From the NCBI GenBank assembly GCA_964016985.1, contig OZ024826.1, positions 70,877,768-70,941,767 on the forward strand: DNA of 64,000 nt. The letters are read 5' to 3'. The translations under genes were made by a program, and so were the position numbers. Below, in pieces: positions 34,045 to 45,776 of the stretch (within the stretch, counting starts at the first letter, position 1; each line of letters opens with the position of its first letter). Under the pieces are notes generated by a model. It searched no databases. It was not told where the DNA came from and saw only the letters and a program-made list of their open reading frames with translations. The stretch is from Anodontia alba. Its lineage: Eukaryota > Mollusca > Bivalvia > Lucinida > Lucinidae.

Positions 34045-35095
34045 TGAGAGTTTGGCTTTCGGCTACAACTATATTAAGTTTGGTTTAAAATAAATCCCGC
34101 AACTGCCTTATTTCAAGATGATGTTTGTGTAAAAATGTATCTTCTATTATGTGACTTAAAAGTGACTATTTGGCTTGAAATTTATTCTGTTTATTATGAA
34201 TTTTTTAGATGTATTTCTCATTCTGATATTTTCTTTTAGGTAGATAATAAAATTTTCCAACCTAACACTATTTGCCAGAACCTTTGCTTTATAGATAAAG
34301 TACTTACCTAATAGCAGTATGTAGTTAAATAGTTCATTATTTTCTTGTTTAGAAAAAATAACATTCTTCATGGTTAAATGAAGTGTAACATTAGCTTGAA
34401 TTCTTAGCCAACTCTTCATAGCCAACCAAAATTCTTTCACCTTATTACAGTTAAAAAGCATGACATTTGTGTATTATTGTTTCAGTTTCCAGGCCACAGA
34501 AAGCGCATCTGTCATTGTCTACTTTATTTATTTTGTGAAGAAAAGATTTTGTAACTAGCATATGGTTATTTACTTTAAATTGAAACTCTTGTAATTTTAC
34601 TTCTTTAATATTTTTAATTGTATCATTATAACTATTCCATTCTTCCTGTGTAATATTTCCTAATATATTAACCCACTTTTGTGATGGTGGAGTTGAATCC
34701 TGGTTTCCAACAATGATATCATAAAATGTTCTACTACCTTTTTTGTCTTTACATAATAATTTAAGATAACAATTTCGAGTAACATATTATGTTCTTACAT
34801 ACAAAATTATTTTGGCTGATAGGTAAGAGGAGTATTAATGCAATGAGTAGTTCTACCTCCTCTAAACATCAATGATATCAATGACATTTATAAGTCATAA
34901 AACCAATTCTTCCATTGTCTATCTTGACACGTCAATAGATATTCCAAAGGGAGAAGATTCGTATACTTACAAAACAGTGAGGAAAATAAAGTCGGTAATG
35001 GAAAGGGTAGAAATCCGGAAAGTCTCGATCTCTCTCGGATCTGTTATGCCCTAAAGATAATGGAATAATATCCGATGACAGATATTTCCATTTAA
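34045..35095 (-). pseudogene. L1/Tx1-like LINE 3' end in right palindrome arm
   Basis: The - strand reads FLHKINKVDNDRCAFCGLET, TETIIHKCHAF (a CX2C...HX3-4C finger, about 34490-34530), then CNKVKEFWLAMKSWLRI and LLLGKYFIYKAK. Upstream, WNSYNDTIKNIKEVKLQEF is the usual tether before the finger. It extends further 5' than the left-arm copy. Reading frame breaks near 34470. Confidence 0.75.
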
Positions 35096-35789
35096 TATAT
35101 AAGAAGATGATATAAGACTGGATTGTCTCAAAAAATTATAATGGATCTTATACCTCTAATTTATCCATATAAAGGAAGTTCCGCACTTACGTTTAACTAT
35201 CAGATCTTCCTATTTTCACTGCACCAATTTTGGAATGTACATTAATTCGTACATTAATACATATTGTAAACATGGACGTTATCTCTACGAGTTTACGTTA
35301 ATGGGCCATTAAAAAAATTATTAGACAATAATTAGAGATATTATATGTGGTACTATAATATCTATCATCATATTGTCATCAATCATGTAAGTTTAGAGTT
35401 GATTTCAAAAAATTAAATAGTTAGATTCTGACCTATTCACGATTTGTTTTATAGGTTTAAAAAAATCTAGTAGATACATATATATGCCCATTGAAGTACT
35501 TTAAAAGTATTGATATATACTTCAACATTAATAATTGACACAGACTTCAGTTTCCAATTGATTATGTCTGATTGGGAACCTTTCATAAGTTATTGGAATT
35601 GTCAAGTCTCAGTTGTGACAATCTTCCAGTTTATGTCAATGGATACACTCCTATTACTTCGATTAGGGAGAGTACATCCATTAGATCCCAATTACTGTCT
35701 TATATCCATTGATACAATCATTCTGGATAAGGTACTCATTTTAAATTTTCAATTACAAAAACGTGCTGCAAGGGCTAAATACTGAGAAC

Positions 35790-36566
35790 ATTACTCGAAA
35801 CCCCATAGCGTGTTCCTGTAAAGGATTGGAGTTCTGCTATAATCCAGCCGGTCACATTATAACAGGAGACCTCATATAGTCAGGATTAGCAAACTCAGGG
35901 ACATTACCGGTAGTTCCAAAGGTTCTAAATACAGGGAGCCCAGGTCTTTACTTGGAAACAGAATTCCAAATTAATTTTGGATTCTGTTGAAGAGTATGCA
36001 GATGCTGGGCCAAGAAAGAGGATGTGGAGGTTGACACCCTGTCTGAATGGATTAAATCGGTAATATCCTTGGTAAACAGATGTGTCTCAGTACTCAGCAG
36101 AACTCGCCGACATGAATCGGTGTTTGATGATCCAGATTTTGCTGCTGAGTTAGCTGAAATCCATGAGAAGTTTGTCATTGTTCCAGCCGACAAGGCATCT
36201 AACAACATTGTGTTTGTTTGCAAAACACACTATATAAACTGCTTAATGGAAGAGCTTGGTATGAGTACCATGACCGGAAACCCTACATATAATCTTACTG
36301 CTATGTCCAAGGATAAAATTCTACAAAACCACCATTCAGTGATGCTGACATTCAGAATTTCCCTCCCAGAGGAAGATATTGACCTTCCCAAACTGAACTG
36401 GATTCCTAAACTTCACAAGAATCCGTACAAGTAGAGATATATTGCGGATTCAGCTAAGTGCTCAACCAAGCCTCTTTCTCAGATTCTAACACGAATCCTA
36501 ACCGCAGTTAAAGAAGGCCTTCAGAAGTATTGTGACACTGCATATGCCAGAAGTGGTGTTAATCAG
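35790..36566 (+). pseudogene. Penelope-like RT, N-terminal part
   Basis: The + strand has RNPIACSCKGLEFCYNPAGH (about 35800), then KFVIVPADKASNNIVFVCK near 36170 and LPKLNWIPKLHKNPYK, ended by TAG at 36432 in place of the expected next codon, with RYIADSAKCSTKPLSQI continuing in frame after it. VPADKAxN and PKLHK are hallmarks of the region before RT motif A in Penelope-like polymerases. Stops near 35876 and 35990 also break it. Confidence 0.75.
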
Positions 36567-37523
36567 ATGTGGATCCTGAAAAACTCCAAAGAGCTTTTAG
36601 AAAACCTAAAGGCACAATCTCTTCATCCCGTCAACAGTATAAAATCTTTCGATTTCTCTACTCTTTACACTACTATTCCTCATGATAAATTGGAATCTAA
36701 ATTAAAGAAAATTATCAACCAGTGTTTCTTCCACAAGAATGGTAACCGTCGATTTCAGTATGTTGTCATTGGCTACAAAGACACATACTTCATTCGGGAT
36801 CACTCTGATGTGCCACAAAAATACTCAGATGCAGATGTCATAAAGATGCTGGAATATCTAATAGACAATATTTTTGTGGAGTTTGGCGGACGGATATTTC
36901 AGCAAACAGTCGGCATACCAATGGGTACTAACTGTGCACCGTTACTTGCCGACTTGTTTTTATACTTGTATGAGGCGGAGTTTGTACAAAGTCTCCTCCA
37001 AGCAGGCAAGAAACACCTCGCACAACAATTCAATTTCACCTACAGATATATAGATGATGTATTGTCTCTGAAAAACACAAAATTTGCAGAGTATTTGGAA
37101 TTCATCTATCCATGTGAACTTGAAATAAAGGAAACAACGGAGACTGCAGCCTCCTCCTCATACTTGGATTGTTATCTCTACATTGACAATGGAAAGCTTA
37201 CTACTAGGCTTTACGACAAACAGGATGATTTTAATTTTCCCATTGTTAACTTTCCATTCCTGAGCAGTAATATCCCTTCTGCACCAGCATACGGCATTTA
37301 CGTTTCACAGTCAATCTGTTATGCCAGAGCCTGTTCAAATTATCAGGACTTCATGGAGTGTGGGAAAGTGCTCACTACAAAATTGTTGAGCCAGGGGTAT
37401 CAAAAAACCAAACTGGTAGCAACACTTAAGAAGTTCTATGGGAGACATCATGATCTGGTCAATCCCTACAATGTGGCAGTTTCCAGAATTGTTTCTGATG
37501 TTTTTGGCAGTGACGCGCCATAA
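36567..37523 (+). pseudogene. Penelope-like RT core, longest open frame in window
   Basis: A 318-codon open frame: FDFSTLYTTIPHDKL (motif A, about residue 29), GIPMGTNCAPLLADLFLY (motif B, about 117), FTYRYIDDVLSL (catalytic YIDD, about 154), then SSYLDCYLYIDNGKLTTRLY and a C-terminal thumb ending VSDVFGSDAP. It is in frame with 36435-36566. No GIY-YIG endonuclease is seen downstream. The open core suggests a fairly young copy, but upstream stops make the whole copy non-coding. An alternative is another RT clade with similar motifs. Confidence 0.78.
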
Positions 37524-39538
37524 GTGGACTTCCCAAATCCAGGACATACGTTTCTACCAATATTTCCTTCGTTCAGGCCTATGGACATGGTATTTTTACT
37601 TTTTAGCTCATCTAAGCTATGTTCAGGACGAGCTACAGTGAACACTTTTTGTCTGTCATCCATTGGTCTGTCAGTCTGTCTGTCCATACACAGGAATGGG
37701 TGTGTAAGAATTATGAACAGTTTAAATGTATATGAATGGAATTTAATCTGTTAGCCACATAAAATCAGTCTTTTTAGCTCACCTGAGCACGAAGTGCTTC
37801 TGGTGAGCTATTGTGGTCAGTCAATGTCCATTGTCCGTCGTGCGTCATCTGTCATGCGTCGTTCGTCGTGCGGCGTCAACAATTGCTTTAAAAGCCTACT
37901 TTTCCTACACCCCTGGGCTAATTGACTTGATACTTGGTAGGAAGCATCAGGGTGACCTGTAGATCAAAAATAGCTAAAATCATTCCGATCGGAAATCAAA
38001 GATGGCCGCCATGGCCGCCATCTTGAAAATCTATTTTTCGCTTCTTCTCCTGAACCGAAAGGCCAGTTGACTCCAAACTTGATAGGAAGCATCAGGGTGA
38101 CTTGTAGATCAAAAGTAGCTAAAATCCTGCCGATTGGAAATCCAAGATGGCCACCATGGCGGCCATCTTGAAAATCTATTTTTCGCTTCTCCTAAACCCA
38201 AAGGCCAATTGACTCCAAACTTAGTAGGAAGCATTTGGGTGTCTTATAGATCAAAAATGGCTAAAATCGGTCCGATCGGAAATCCAAGGTGGCCGCCATG
38301 GTGGCCATCTTGATAATCTATTTTTCGCTTCTTCTCCTGAACCGAAAGGCTTTTTCACATTAAACTAGGTAGGAAGCATTGGGGTGACTTGTAGATCAAA
38401 ATCAGCTAAAATCCTGCCGATCATAAATCGAAGATGGCTGCCATGGCGGCCATCTTGAAAATCTATTTTTCGCTTCTCCTCCTAAACCCAAAAGTCAGTT
38501 GACTCCAAACTTAGTAGGAAGCATCAGGGTGACTTGTAGATCAAAAATAGCTAAATTTGTGCTGATCGGAAATCCAAGATGGCCATATGGTGGCAATCTT
38601 GAAAATCTTTTTTTCGCTTCTTCTCCTAAACCAAAAAGCAAGCTGACTTGAAACTTGGTAGGAAGCATCGGGGTGACTTATAGATCAAAAATGGCTAAAA
38701 TCGTTCTGATTGGAAATCCAAGATGGCCGCCATGGCGACCATCTTGAAAATCTATTTTTCACCGAAAGGCTTATTGACTTTAAACTAAGTAGGAAGCATC
38801 AGGGTGACCTGTAGATCAAAAATAGCTAAAATTGTCCCTATCAGAAATCCAAGATGGCTGCCTTGACAGCCATCTTGAAAATCTATTTTTCGCTTCTTCT
38901 CCTGAACTGAAAGGCCATTTGACTCGAAACTTGGTAGGAAGCATTGGGGTGACTTGTAGATCTAAAATAGCTTAAATTGTTTGGATCTGAAATCCAAGAT
39001 GGCCGCCATGGCGGCAATCTTGAAAGTTTTTTTTTTCACTTATTTTCCTGAACCAAAGGGCAAGTTGATTTGAAAATTGGTAGGAAGCCTCAGGATGACT
39101 TGTAGATATAAAAATAAAATAAAAATAAAATAAAATCATTCCAATCGGAAATCCAAGATGGTGGCCATCTTGAAAATCTATTTTTCCCTTCTTTTTCTGA
39201 ACTGAAAGGCCAATTGACTCGAAACTTGGTAGGAAGCATCGGGGTGACTTGTAGATAAAAAATCGTTGGGATAGGAAATCCTAAATTGCGGCCATGGTGG
39301 CCATCTTGAAAATCTGTTTTGAACTTTTTCTCCTGAACCAAAAGGGCAGTTGACTCAAAATTCATTGGAAGTATCAAGGTGACTTGTAGATCAACAGTAG
39401 CTAAAATCGTTCTGATTGGAAATCCAAGATGGCTGCCATGTTGTTTATGTTTATTATATTTCCCTGCCACTGAGCTGTTCACATGTATAAAATCATGATT
39501 CTTCAGAAACCACTTAGCCATTTGCCACCAAATTTCAC

Positions 39539-39845
39539 GCCGGCCTCGGTGGCTCAGTTGGATGCGCCGTCCGACTGGAGACCAGGAGGTCGCGGGTTCA
39601 ATCCCCGCCGAGGTCGGCAACATTCTTTCGTGGAGATTGATCATGAAATATTTTCTACGGTCATTCTCTCCCTTCCGCTGATTCAAGAAGGGCAGTTGTC
39701 AGTTTCTGGCGAAAGAATGTGCACAATACTGGTTAACCGCTTAGAGGACTAAGCCTGCCCAGTAAACGTGTGGTTAGGTAAACTGACCGCGCTCGACATG
39801 ACCCCATTGGGTTGACTGGGCTGTAAAACCTCAACACAAACAAAA
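39539..39845 (+). mobile_element. SINE family 1, full copy with 11-bp target duplication
   Basis: tRNA-like head GCCTCGGTGGCTCAGTTGGA (A box) and GCGGGTTCAATCCCCGC (B box), then the body GATTGATCATGAAATATTTT, CATTCTCTCCCTTCCGCTGA, GCTCGACATGACCCCATTGG and tail CAACACAAACAAAA. CCAAATTTCAC flanks it at 39528-39538 and 39846-39856. Other copies are at 24235-24475 and 60803-61010. Confidence 0.9.
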
Positions 39846-39874
39846 CCAAATTTCACATTGAACCTACTGTTGAA

Positions 39875-40201
39875 CCGGCACAGTGGCTCAGTGGTAGAGC
39901 GTCCGCTTTGTGACCGGGAGGTTGCGACTTCGATCCCCGGCCGGGTCATACCAAAGACTTTAAAAATGGTACTAGCTGCTCTTTCGCTTGGCGCTCAGCA
40001 TTAAGAAAGTAGAGCTAGAACTGGTCAGCTCAGTGTCAGTATAATGTGACTGGGTGGAATATCATGTCAAAGTGTCTGGGGCGTGATATTTCAGTGAGGC
40101 AGCACTCTAAAAGTGAGCATTGAGCTCCCTGCTACATCCAGACACCATCGCGATATGACTGAAAAAGGTTGAAAGCGACGTTAAGCCCAAATCAAACAAA
40201 C
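39875..40201 (+). mobile_element. SINE family 2, full copy with 14-bp target duplication
   Basis: Head CCGGCACAGTGGCTCAGTGG and GACTTCGATCCCCGGCCGGG, a body with GGTCAGCTCAGTGTCAG, and tail GCGACGTTAAGCCCAAATCA. AACCTACTGTTGAA flanks it at 39861-39874 and 40202-40215. The tail GACGTTAAxCCC is a molluscan SINE hallmark; it could belong to the V-SINE group (for example RUDI), which I cannot confirm. Confidence 0.88.
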
Positions 40202-40418
40202 AACCTACTGTTGAAATGTGATTGAGAGTTTGTTCAAATGAGCACGCTCCATTGACTGTCATGCCATATATATTCTTCTACAAAATTAAGAACTGCTTAA
40301 ACGATGATCTTTTCATTAGTTGCGATGACAGGATTGGAAAAATGTTGCATAACATCTGCATATCTGCAGTGGCTATGTCAGTCAGGTGAGCGACCCGTGG
40401 CCCGTGAGCCTCTTGTTT

Positions 40419-41278
40419 GTGGCTTATTTTCTGTTAATGTCCGTTTTTTTGCCAGATAAGTATGCTAAAATAGTGATGGTAGCCATTTAACTATCTATTC
40501 ATTAGAATGTTTGTCAATCTGGCCATTAACACTTTTGAATGACAATTCTGCCAAAGCCATTGAAGTGATTTGTCCCTAATTTGGTACGGATGTTGGTTCG
40601 ATAGGGGATTTAAAAATAGCTAAAATTATGGTGATCTGCCTCTTGGTTTGATTGCTATAGCAACAGAAAGCTCCCATAGACTTATAATGGGAAAATGGTT
40701 AAATTGCATTTTCTCCATAACCATTGCAGTGATGTCAACAATATTTTGTACTATGATCATTTGATGATTGTCTACCCAGTTTATGTGTTTAATGATCAGT
40801 GACCATTTTGTTTGGGTGCCATGCCAAAAAGGAAGTTTTTAAATGACCTCTACTCAAAAACCACTGAAGCAGTATGACTTTAATTTGGTACTAATGCGTG
40901 GGTAAGGGCATTTCAAAATAGCTAAAATTATGGTGATCTGCCTCTTGGTTTGGTTGCCATGGCAACAAAAAGTTCCCATAGACCTATATTGGGAAAATGG
41001 TTAAATTGCATTTTCTCAATAACCAGTCAAGTAATGTAAACCATATTTGGCAGTTTTCATCATTTGATGATTGTTTACCCAGTTGGTGTGTTTTATGGCA
41101 AGTGGACATTTAGTTTGGTCGCCGTAGCAAAATCACATTTTAAGAAAGGATTTTTTTTTTTAAAATGATCTCCTCCAAAACCGCTGAAGCAGTATGACTC
41201 TAATTTGTTACAGATGTTGCTTGGTTAAGGACAATTCAGAATAGCTAAAAGTTTACCAATCTGCCTCTTGGTTTGGTT
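40419..41278. repeat. Outer right palindrome arm
   Basis: Complement of 24819-26165 without the TRIM insertion. It includes GTGGCTTATTTTCTGTTAAT and the ~340-bp CATGGCAAC units. No gene. Confidence 0.7.
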
Positions 41279-41313
41279 GCCATGGCAACAGAAAGCTCCC
41301 ATGGACTTAAATG

Positions 41314-41436
41314 TTAGCCACTTAAACCCAACACAATCAAAACCCAGCATTCTGGCAAAGATAAATAGATTATAAAAAGAATGTCCCTTGAGAGCAATGA
41401 ACACCCACACAAAGACGAAATAGCTTAAGTGGCTAA
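41314..41436. repeat. Small inverted-repeat element
   Basis: TTAGCCACTTAA at 41314-41325 is complementary to TTAAGTGGCTAA at 41425-41436, 123 bp overall. Probably a short MITE. Confidence 0.5.
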
Positions 41437-41900
41437 AACTTACAATATATGATTGAAGTAGCAAAAGCTTTAAGTTAGGTCAAAAAAAAAAAAAAATATT
41501 AGATTCTCAAGCACTGCCACACCTGTCCAAAAGGTCCCGCATATATGATGTTTTATTTCAGTGGTAAGTTTTTTCCGACTCACAAAAATATGTGACACTG
41601 GATTTTACTTGCTTATCTGAGAATCATTTCTAACCGAATTGCAATCTAGACCACAAACATATGGCATTCTTACTTACTTGCAAATAAAACCAGTAAATTA
41701 TGATCTGTTTATGTTGTTTGAGACTTTAAACTTGCTTTTTAGATATGCCAAACAAACCCAAATGTCCAAGAATGTACCCAACCGGAAAATAAAAGTGAAA
41801 ATAAAAAGCCGCTTAACGCATCTATTTTTTGAAAAAAGTGTTAGAGAATCTAATAACTTTTTTTTTTGCCTTACAATCAAAATTTTGTTCTTTGAGGGTT
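41437..41900. other. No gene recognised
   Basis: AT-rich intron 1 sequence without repeats that I can name. Confidence 0.4.
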
Positions 41901-41904
41901 AGCT

Positions 41905-42240
41905 TCCCCTGCCCCTGTGCTGTATACATGTATAAAATCATGATATTATTAAACAACTTTTCAGAAACCACTTGGCCAATTTCCACCATTTCACGTTGAT
42001 CCTACTGTTGAAACAGGATTTAGAGTTTGTTCAAATGGTCACACCCCATTGACTGTCATGCCCATATATGGTAAAAAAATTAAAAAAAACGTTCTTTTTC
42101 TTCAAAACCAAGAACTTCTCAAATGATGATTCTTTCACTAATTGCAATGATAGGATTGGAAAAATGATGCATAACATCTGCATATGTGCTGTGGTTATTT
42201 CACTCTGGTGAACGAGGCATGGCCTGTGGGCCTCTAGTGA
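41905..42240 (+). repeat. Detached 3' segment of a tandem-core element
   Basis: It matches 39450-39538 plus 40200-40418 without the two SINEs: GTATAAAATCATGAT, CAGAAACCACTTGGCCA, GAGTTTGTTCAAATGG, ATTGACTGTCATGCC, and the end GGCCTGTGGGCCTCTAG. It therefore shows how the SINE-free 3' end of the 37776 element looked. Confidence 0.75.
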
Positions 42241-42664
42241 TATATGTATCATGCTATAGTATATCTGCCTGTCAAATAGCTTTAAAGAACATCACTGTGC
42301 TTATACTGTATTACCAAAGCTTTGTACTCTGTGCTTACATTGTTGCCATATGGTAGTTAATGCTTTCTTAGAACACCCAAACAGTAGCATTTCTCGCATG
42401 TTATTAAGATTGGTCATTGTCAGTAATGACAGACAAACTATTATTATTATTACTTTCTGGTAATTGGTATTCAAAAATGACCATCTTCGTCAAACTTAAA
42501 CTTCTGATACTTTAGATATAGCCTTAATCATTTTATTAATAGTGGTTCTCGATGTTGTTTCATCACTGGCTCGAAATAACTGCTTTTGTTACGTTTGACA
42601 ATGAAAAAAATGTCAGGAAAAAAATGTGTTTTGTCAGGGAAAATTCAGGAAAATATTAGTGATG
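42241..42664. other. No gene recognised
   Basis: AT-rich intron 1 sequence with a short TTATTA run near 42440. Confidence 0.4.
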
Positions 42665-42667
42665 TTT

Positions 42668-42860
42668 TTATGCCCCTGCCATTCGAAGAATGGTAAAAAG
42701 GGCATTCAGTGTTGCCCCTGTCAGTCCACCTGTCTCCTGCTTTTGAGATGGCATTAGCAATCTGGGTTTTAAGTTTTTGAGGCATTAGCAATTTGGGTTT
42801 TAAAGTTTTTCATGTGGGGGCATTCATGTCCTTTGGACACATTTCTAGTTTGTCATAGAA
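42668..42860 (+). repeat. 5' end fragment of an ATGCCCC-type tandem-core element
   Basis: TTTTTATGCCCCTGCCATTC followed by GAATGGTAAAAAGGGCATT forms a hairpin, like the 5' end at 52046 (ATGCCCC...GGGGGGCAT). A short duplication of GGCATTAGCAATNTGGGTTTT follows at 42750-42800. Confidence 0.5.
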
Positions 42861-42936
42861 CTTGTATGAGCCCTGTTTATTGTCATTTTTCTGTATATTA
42901 TATACATTTTTGTTTGGATACAACATTTCTTTATAG

Positions 42937-43138
42937 GATTAGAGACCTGCTTACACTTCTGGTTGCGCTGCTGCTTGAAAGAAATACCGACAGCCTCTCT
43001 GGTTGAACTCACTGGGCTAACAATGTTGTCACAGGGAAAAGAGGCAACACTATGTGAATTAGCAAAACACTGGACCGACAGTTTAGGTAGCAAACTTCCA
43101 TGGATGTTTTGGAGAGAAGTTTATGCTGAATATTACAG
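42937..43138 (+). CDS. F-box/WD40 protein, coding exon 2 (end of F-box, linker)
   Basis: A pyrimidine-rich acceptor, CATTTCTTTATAG, precedes the exon and a donor, TACAG|GTATAT, follows. With the base carried from exon 1 it reads GLETCLHFWLRCCLKEIPTA, completing the F-box (W-x-x-C-C-L-K-E-I), then a linker with ELAKHWTDSLGSKLPWMFWR and EVYAEYYR. The W-x-x-x-F/VY pattern after an F-box is usual in F-box/WD proteins. The exon is 202 bp: two bases of the preceding codon, 66 codons and two bases carried forward. There is no stop in frame. Confidence 0.85.
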
Positions 43139-43288
43139 GTATATTAACCATATGTCTAGGTAATTGGAGTTTTCAAAAGATTTTCCTCACGCTGCTTTAG
43201 CAAGCAGTAGAGATATGGGGATCATCATACGACACCGTTGTTTGCATTGGTTTTGGCGTTATCCGCATCAACAATGTTAAGTCTATGT

Positions 43289-43525
43289 GGAGCGCTGTGG
43301 TGCAGTGGTAAAGCGTCGGATTCGAGATCGAGAGGTACCGGGTTCGATCCCCACTAACTGCAAGTGTTGTTTCCTTGAGCAAGAGACTTTATCCACATTG
43401 CTTAGTACTGGTTTCTACCCAGGAAAAAAGAGGGCCACATGGAAGATTAGTACTAGATTACTAAATGTGTTACCCTCTATAAATAAAGTCGATTATTATT
43501 ATTATTATTATTATTATCATTATTA
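43289..43525 (+). repeat. SINE family 3 (tRNA head, TTA-repeat tail)
   Basis: Head GAGCGCTGTGGTGCAGTGGT (A box) and ACCGGGTTCGATCCCCA (B box), body to AAATAAAGTCGA, tail (TTA)n at 43491-43525. It lies 150 bp into intron 2 of the F-box gene. Confidence 0.8.
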
Positions 43526-43529
43526 TTGC

Positions 43530-45776
43530 ATTTAGCTGTCTTTCTCAAACACCAATGCTTCTAAGCTAATGAAACTTCATACACATATCTGCCATGATGC
43601 ACCCTGCCCACTGCCATCAACCATTACTGACACTGACCTACTTTTAAGCTTGGCTGAACAGTGTTTAGTCTGTGCTTTTAGCTCCAGTGTTAAGTCTGTG
43701 CATTTATCTCCATTTCTCTAACACCAACACTTCTAGGCTAATGAAACTTCATACACACATCTGCCATGATGCACCCTGCCCATCGTCATTATTGACCTTG
43801 ACCTACTTTTCACGCATGGCCAAAAAAATGTTTAGTCATTGGGTTTAGATTTGTTACACTGAGGCATCTGTGCTAATGAAAATTCATACAAACATTTGCC
43901 ATGAAACACCTGGCCTACTACCATGGACTGTTACTGACCTTGACCTACTTTTCAAGCTTGACTGAACTAAGTTAAGTCAGTGTGTTTAGCCCTGTTTCTC
44001 AAACACCGAGGCCTGTAGGTTAATGAAACTTCATACACACATCCATCACCCACTGCCATTGACTGTTACTGACCTTGACATATTTTTCATGCTTAGCTGA
44101 ACAATGTATAGTCAGTGTGTTTAGCTGTGTTTCTGGAACACAGAGGCATCTATGCTGATGAAAATTCATACATACATTTGTCATGAAATACCCAGCCCAC
44201 TACCATGGACTGTTACTGACCTTGAGATACTTTTCTAGCTTGGCTGATCAATGTTTAGTCAGTATGTTTAGCTCTGTTTCTTAAGCACCTAGGCCTCTAC
44301 ACTAATGAAACTTCATACACGTCACTAAAGTGATGCACCCTGCCCACTGCCATTGACCTTAACTGACCTTGACCTAATTTTCATTGCTTTGCTGAACAGT
44401 GCTTAGTCTGTGTGTTTAGCTCCGTCATTTTAACACTCAGGCATCTGCACTAATGAAACTTCAAACAAACATTTACCATGACACGACCTGCCCACTGCTA
44501 TTGACTGTTTCTGACCTTGACCTACTTTTCATGCTTGGCTGAACAATGTTTAGTCAGTGCATTTACCTTTGTTTCTTGAGTAGTTTCAAACACACATCCA
44601 CTATGGCACACCATGCCCACTGCCATCAACTGTTACTGATCTTGATCTACTTCTCAGGCTTGGCTAAACAATATTTAGTCTGTGGGTTTAGCTCAGTTTC
44701 AGGAAAACCGAGGCCTCTACATTAATGAACTTTCATACACACATCTGCCATGACACGCCCTGCCCACTGCCAGTGACTGCTAATGATCTTGACTTACTCT
44801 TCACACTTGGCTGAACAATGTTTAGTCTATGCATTTAGTTCCGTTTCTGGAACACTGAGGCCTCTACACTAATGAAACTTCATACACTATTCCACCATGA
44901 CACACGTTGCCCAATGTCATCAACCATTACTGACCTTGACCTACTTTTCATGCTTTGCTGAACAATGTTTAGCTCTGTTATTTTAACACTGAGGTATTTG
45001 TACTAATGAAACTTTATACAAGCAGTCACCATGACACCTGCCCACTGCCATTGACTATTTTTGACCTTGTCCTACTTTTCATGCTTGGCAATGTTTAATC
45101 AGTGTGTTTACCTTTGTTCCTTGAGCACAGAGGCTTCTAGACTAATGAAAGTTCATATACACATCCACCATGATGCACCCTGCCCACTACCATCAACCGT
45201 TTCTAACCGTTACCTTCTTTTCATGCTTAACAATGTTTAGTCTGTGCATTTACCTCAGTTTCTCAAACACAGAGGCCTCTAAGCTAATGAAATTTCTTAC
45301 ACACATCCATCATGATGCACCCTGCCCACTGCCATCCACCATTACTGACCTTGATGTCATTTTCATGCTTGGCTGAACAAAGTTTTGTCGGTGGGTTTAG
45401 CTCTGTTTCTGGAATACTGAGGCATCTATGCTAATGAAACTTCATACAAACATCTGCCATGACACAGCCCACTGCCAACAACTGTTACTGACCTTGACCT
45501 ACTTTTCATGCTTGGCTAAACAATGTTAAGTCAGTGGTATCTCCGTTTCTCGAACACCAAGGCCTCTACTCTAATGAAACTTCATATACACATCCACCAT
45601 GACACACCATGCCCACTGCCATCAACTGTTACTGACCTTGACCTACTTTTCATGCTTGGCCAAAACAATGTTTAGTCTGTGGGTTTAGCTCCATTTCAGG
45701 AAAACCGAGGCCTCTATACTAATGAACTTTCATACACACATCAGCCATGACACACCCTGCCCAATGCCAGTGACTA
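43530..45776 (+). repeat. Tandem-core array, ~190-bp unit, left part
   Basis: About twelve units contain CTAATGAAACTTCATACACA, GCCCACTGCCATCAACTGTT, ACTGACCTTGACCTACTTTT, CATGCTTGGCTGAACAATGT and TTAGTCNGTGNGTTTAGCTC. The array is interrupted at TTAA (45777) and resumes at 51150. It ends as a tandem-core element at 51922. Confidence 0.88.

Larger units (their letters stand above)
35685..37720 (+). mobile_element. Penelope-like retroelement, inserted in right palindrome arm
   Basis: The left arm supplies the empty site: 35684 (CATCCATTAG) and 37721 (TTTAAATGTATATGAATGG) are adjacent in the complement at about 26210-26225. The 2.04 kb insert codes for an RT and is 5'-truncated. It has no clear target duplication. 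The tail from 37545 is non-coding. Confidence 0.8.
37776..40418 (+). mobile_element. Tandem-core element with hairpin ends, complete, boundaries fixed by empty site
   Basis: The 5' end is AGCTCACCTGAGCACGAAGT, a hairpin closed by GGTGAGCT. About ten ~150-bp core units follow, as in 30046-31983. The 3' end is CAGGTGAGCGACCC then GCCTCTTGTTT at 40418. The other arm shows the empty site CAGTCTTTTTTGTGGCTTA (complement, about 26150-26175), so the element went into a T run without a target duplication beyond Ts. Two SINEs interrupt it. Helentron-type insertion between T and T would explain this. Confidence 0.8.
24819..41278. repeat. Giant interrupted inverted repeat (palindrome) inside intron 1
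   Basis: The left arm 24819-29680 is the reverse complement of the right arm 34045-41278 once later insertions are removed. Anchors in order include AACCAAACCAAAGAGGCAGA (24819 with 41278), CATCATTTGATGATTG-type blocks, the pair near 26180 and 37760, 26220-26440 with 35490-35690, 27290-27560 with 35120-35460, and 28960-29680 with 34045-35095. Insertions unique to one arm are listed separately. The spacer 29681-34044 holds a tandem-core array and a TIR element. The outermost parts contain their own ~340-bp repeats, so the exact outer ends are approximate. Confidence 0.8.

Noticed and set aside
36567..37523. A 318-residue host protein
   Set aside because: It has reverse-transcriptase motifs A, B and C, is preceded by broken Penelope-like sequence, and the whole insert is missing from the opposite palindrome arm.
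39090..39686. A 198-residue - strand protein
   Set aside because: The frame runs through three tandem-core units and half of a SINE; it has no domain and no codon bias.
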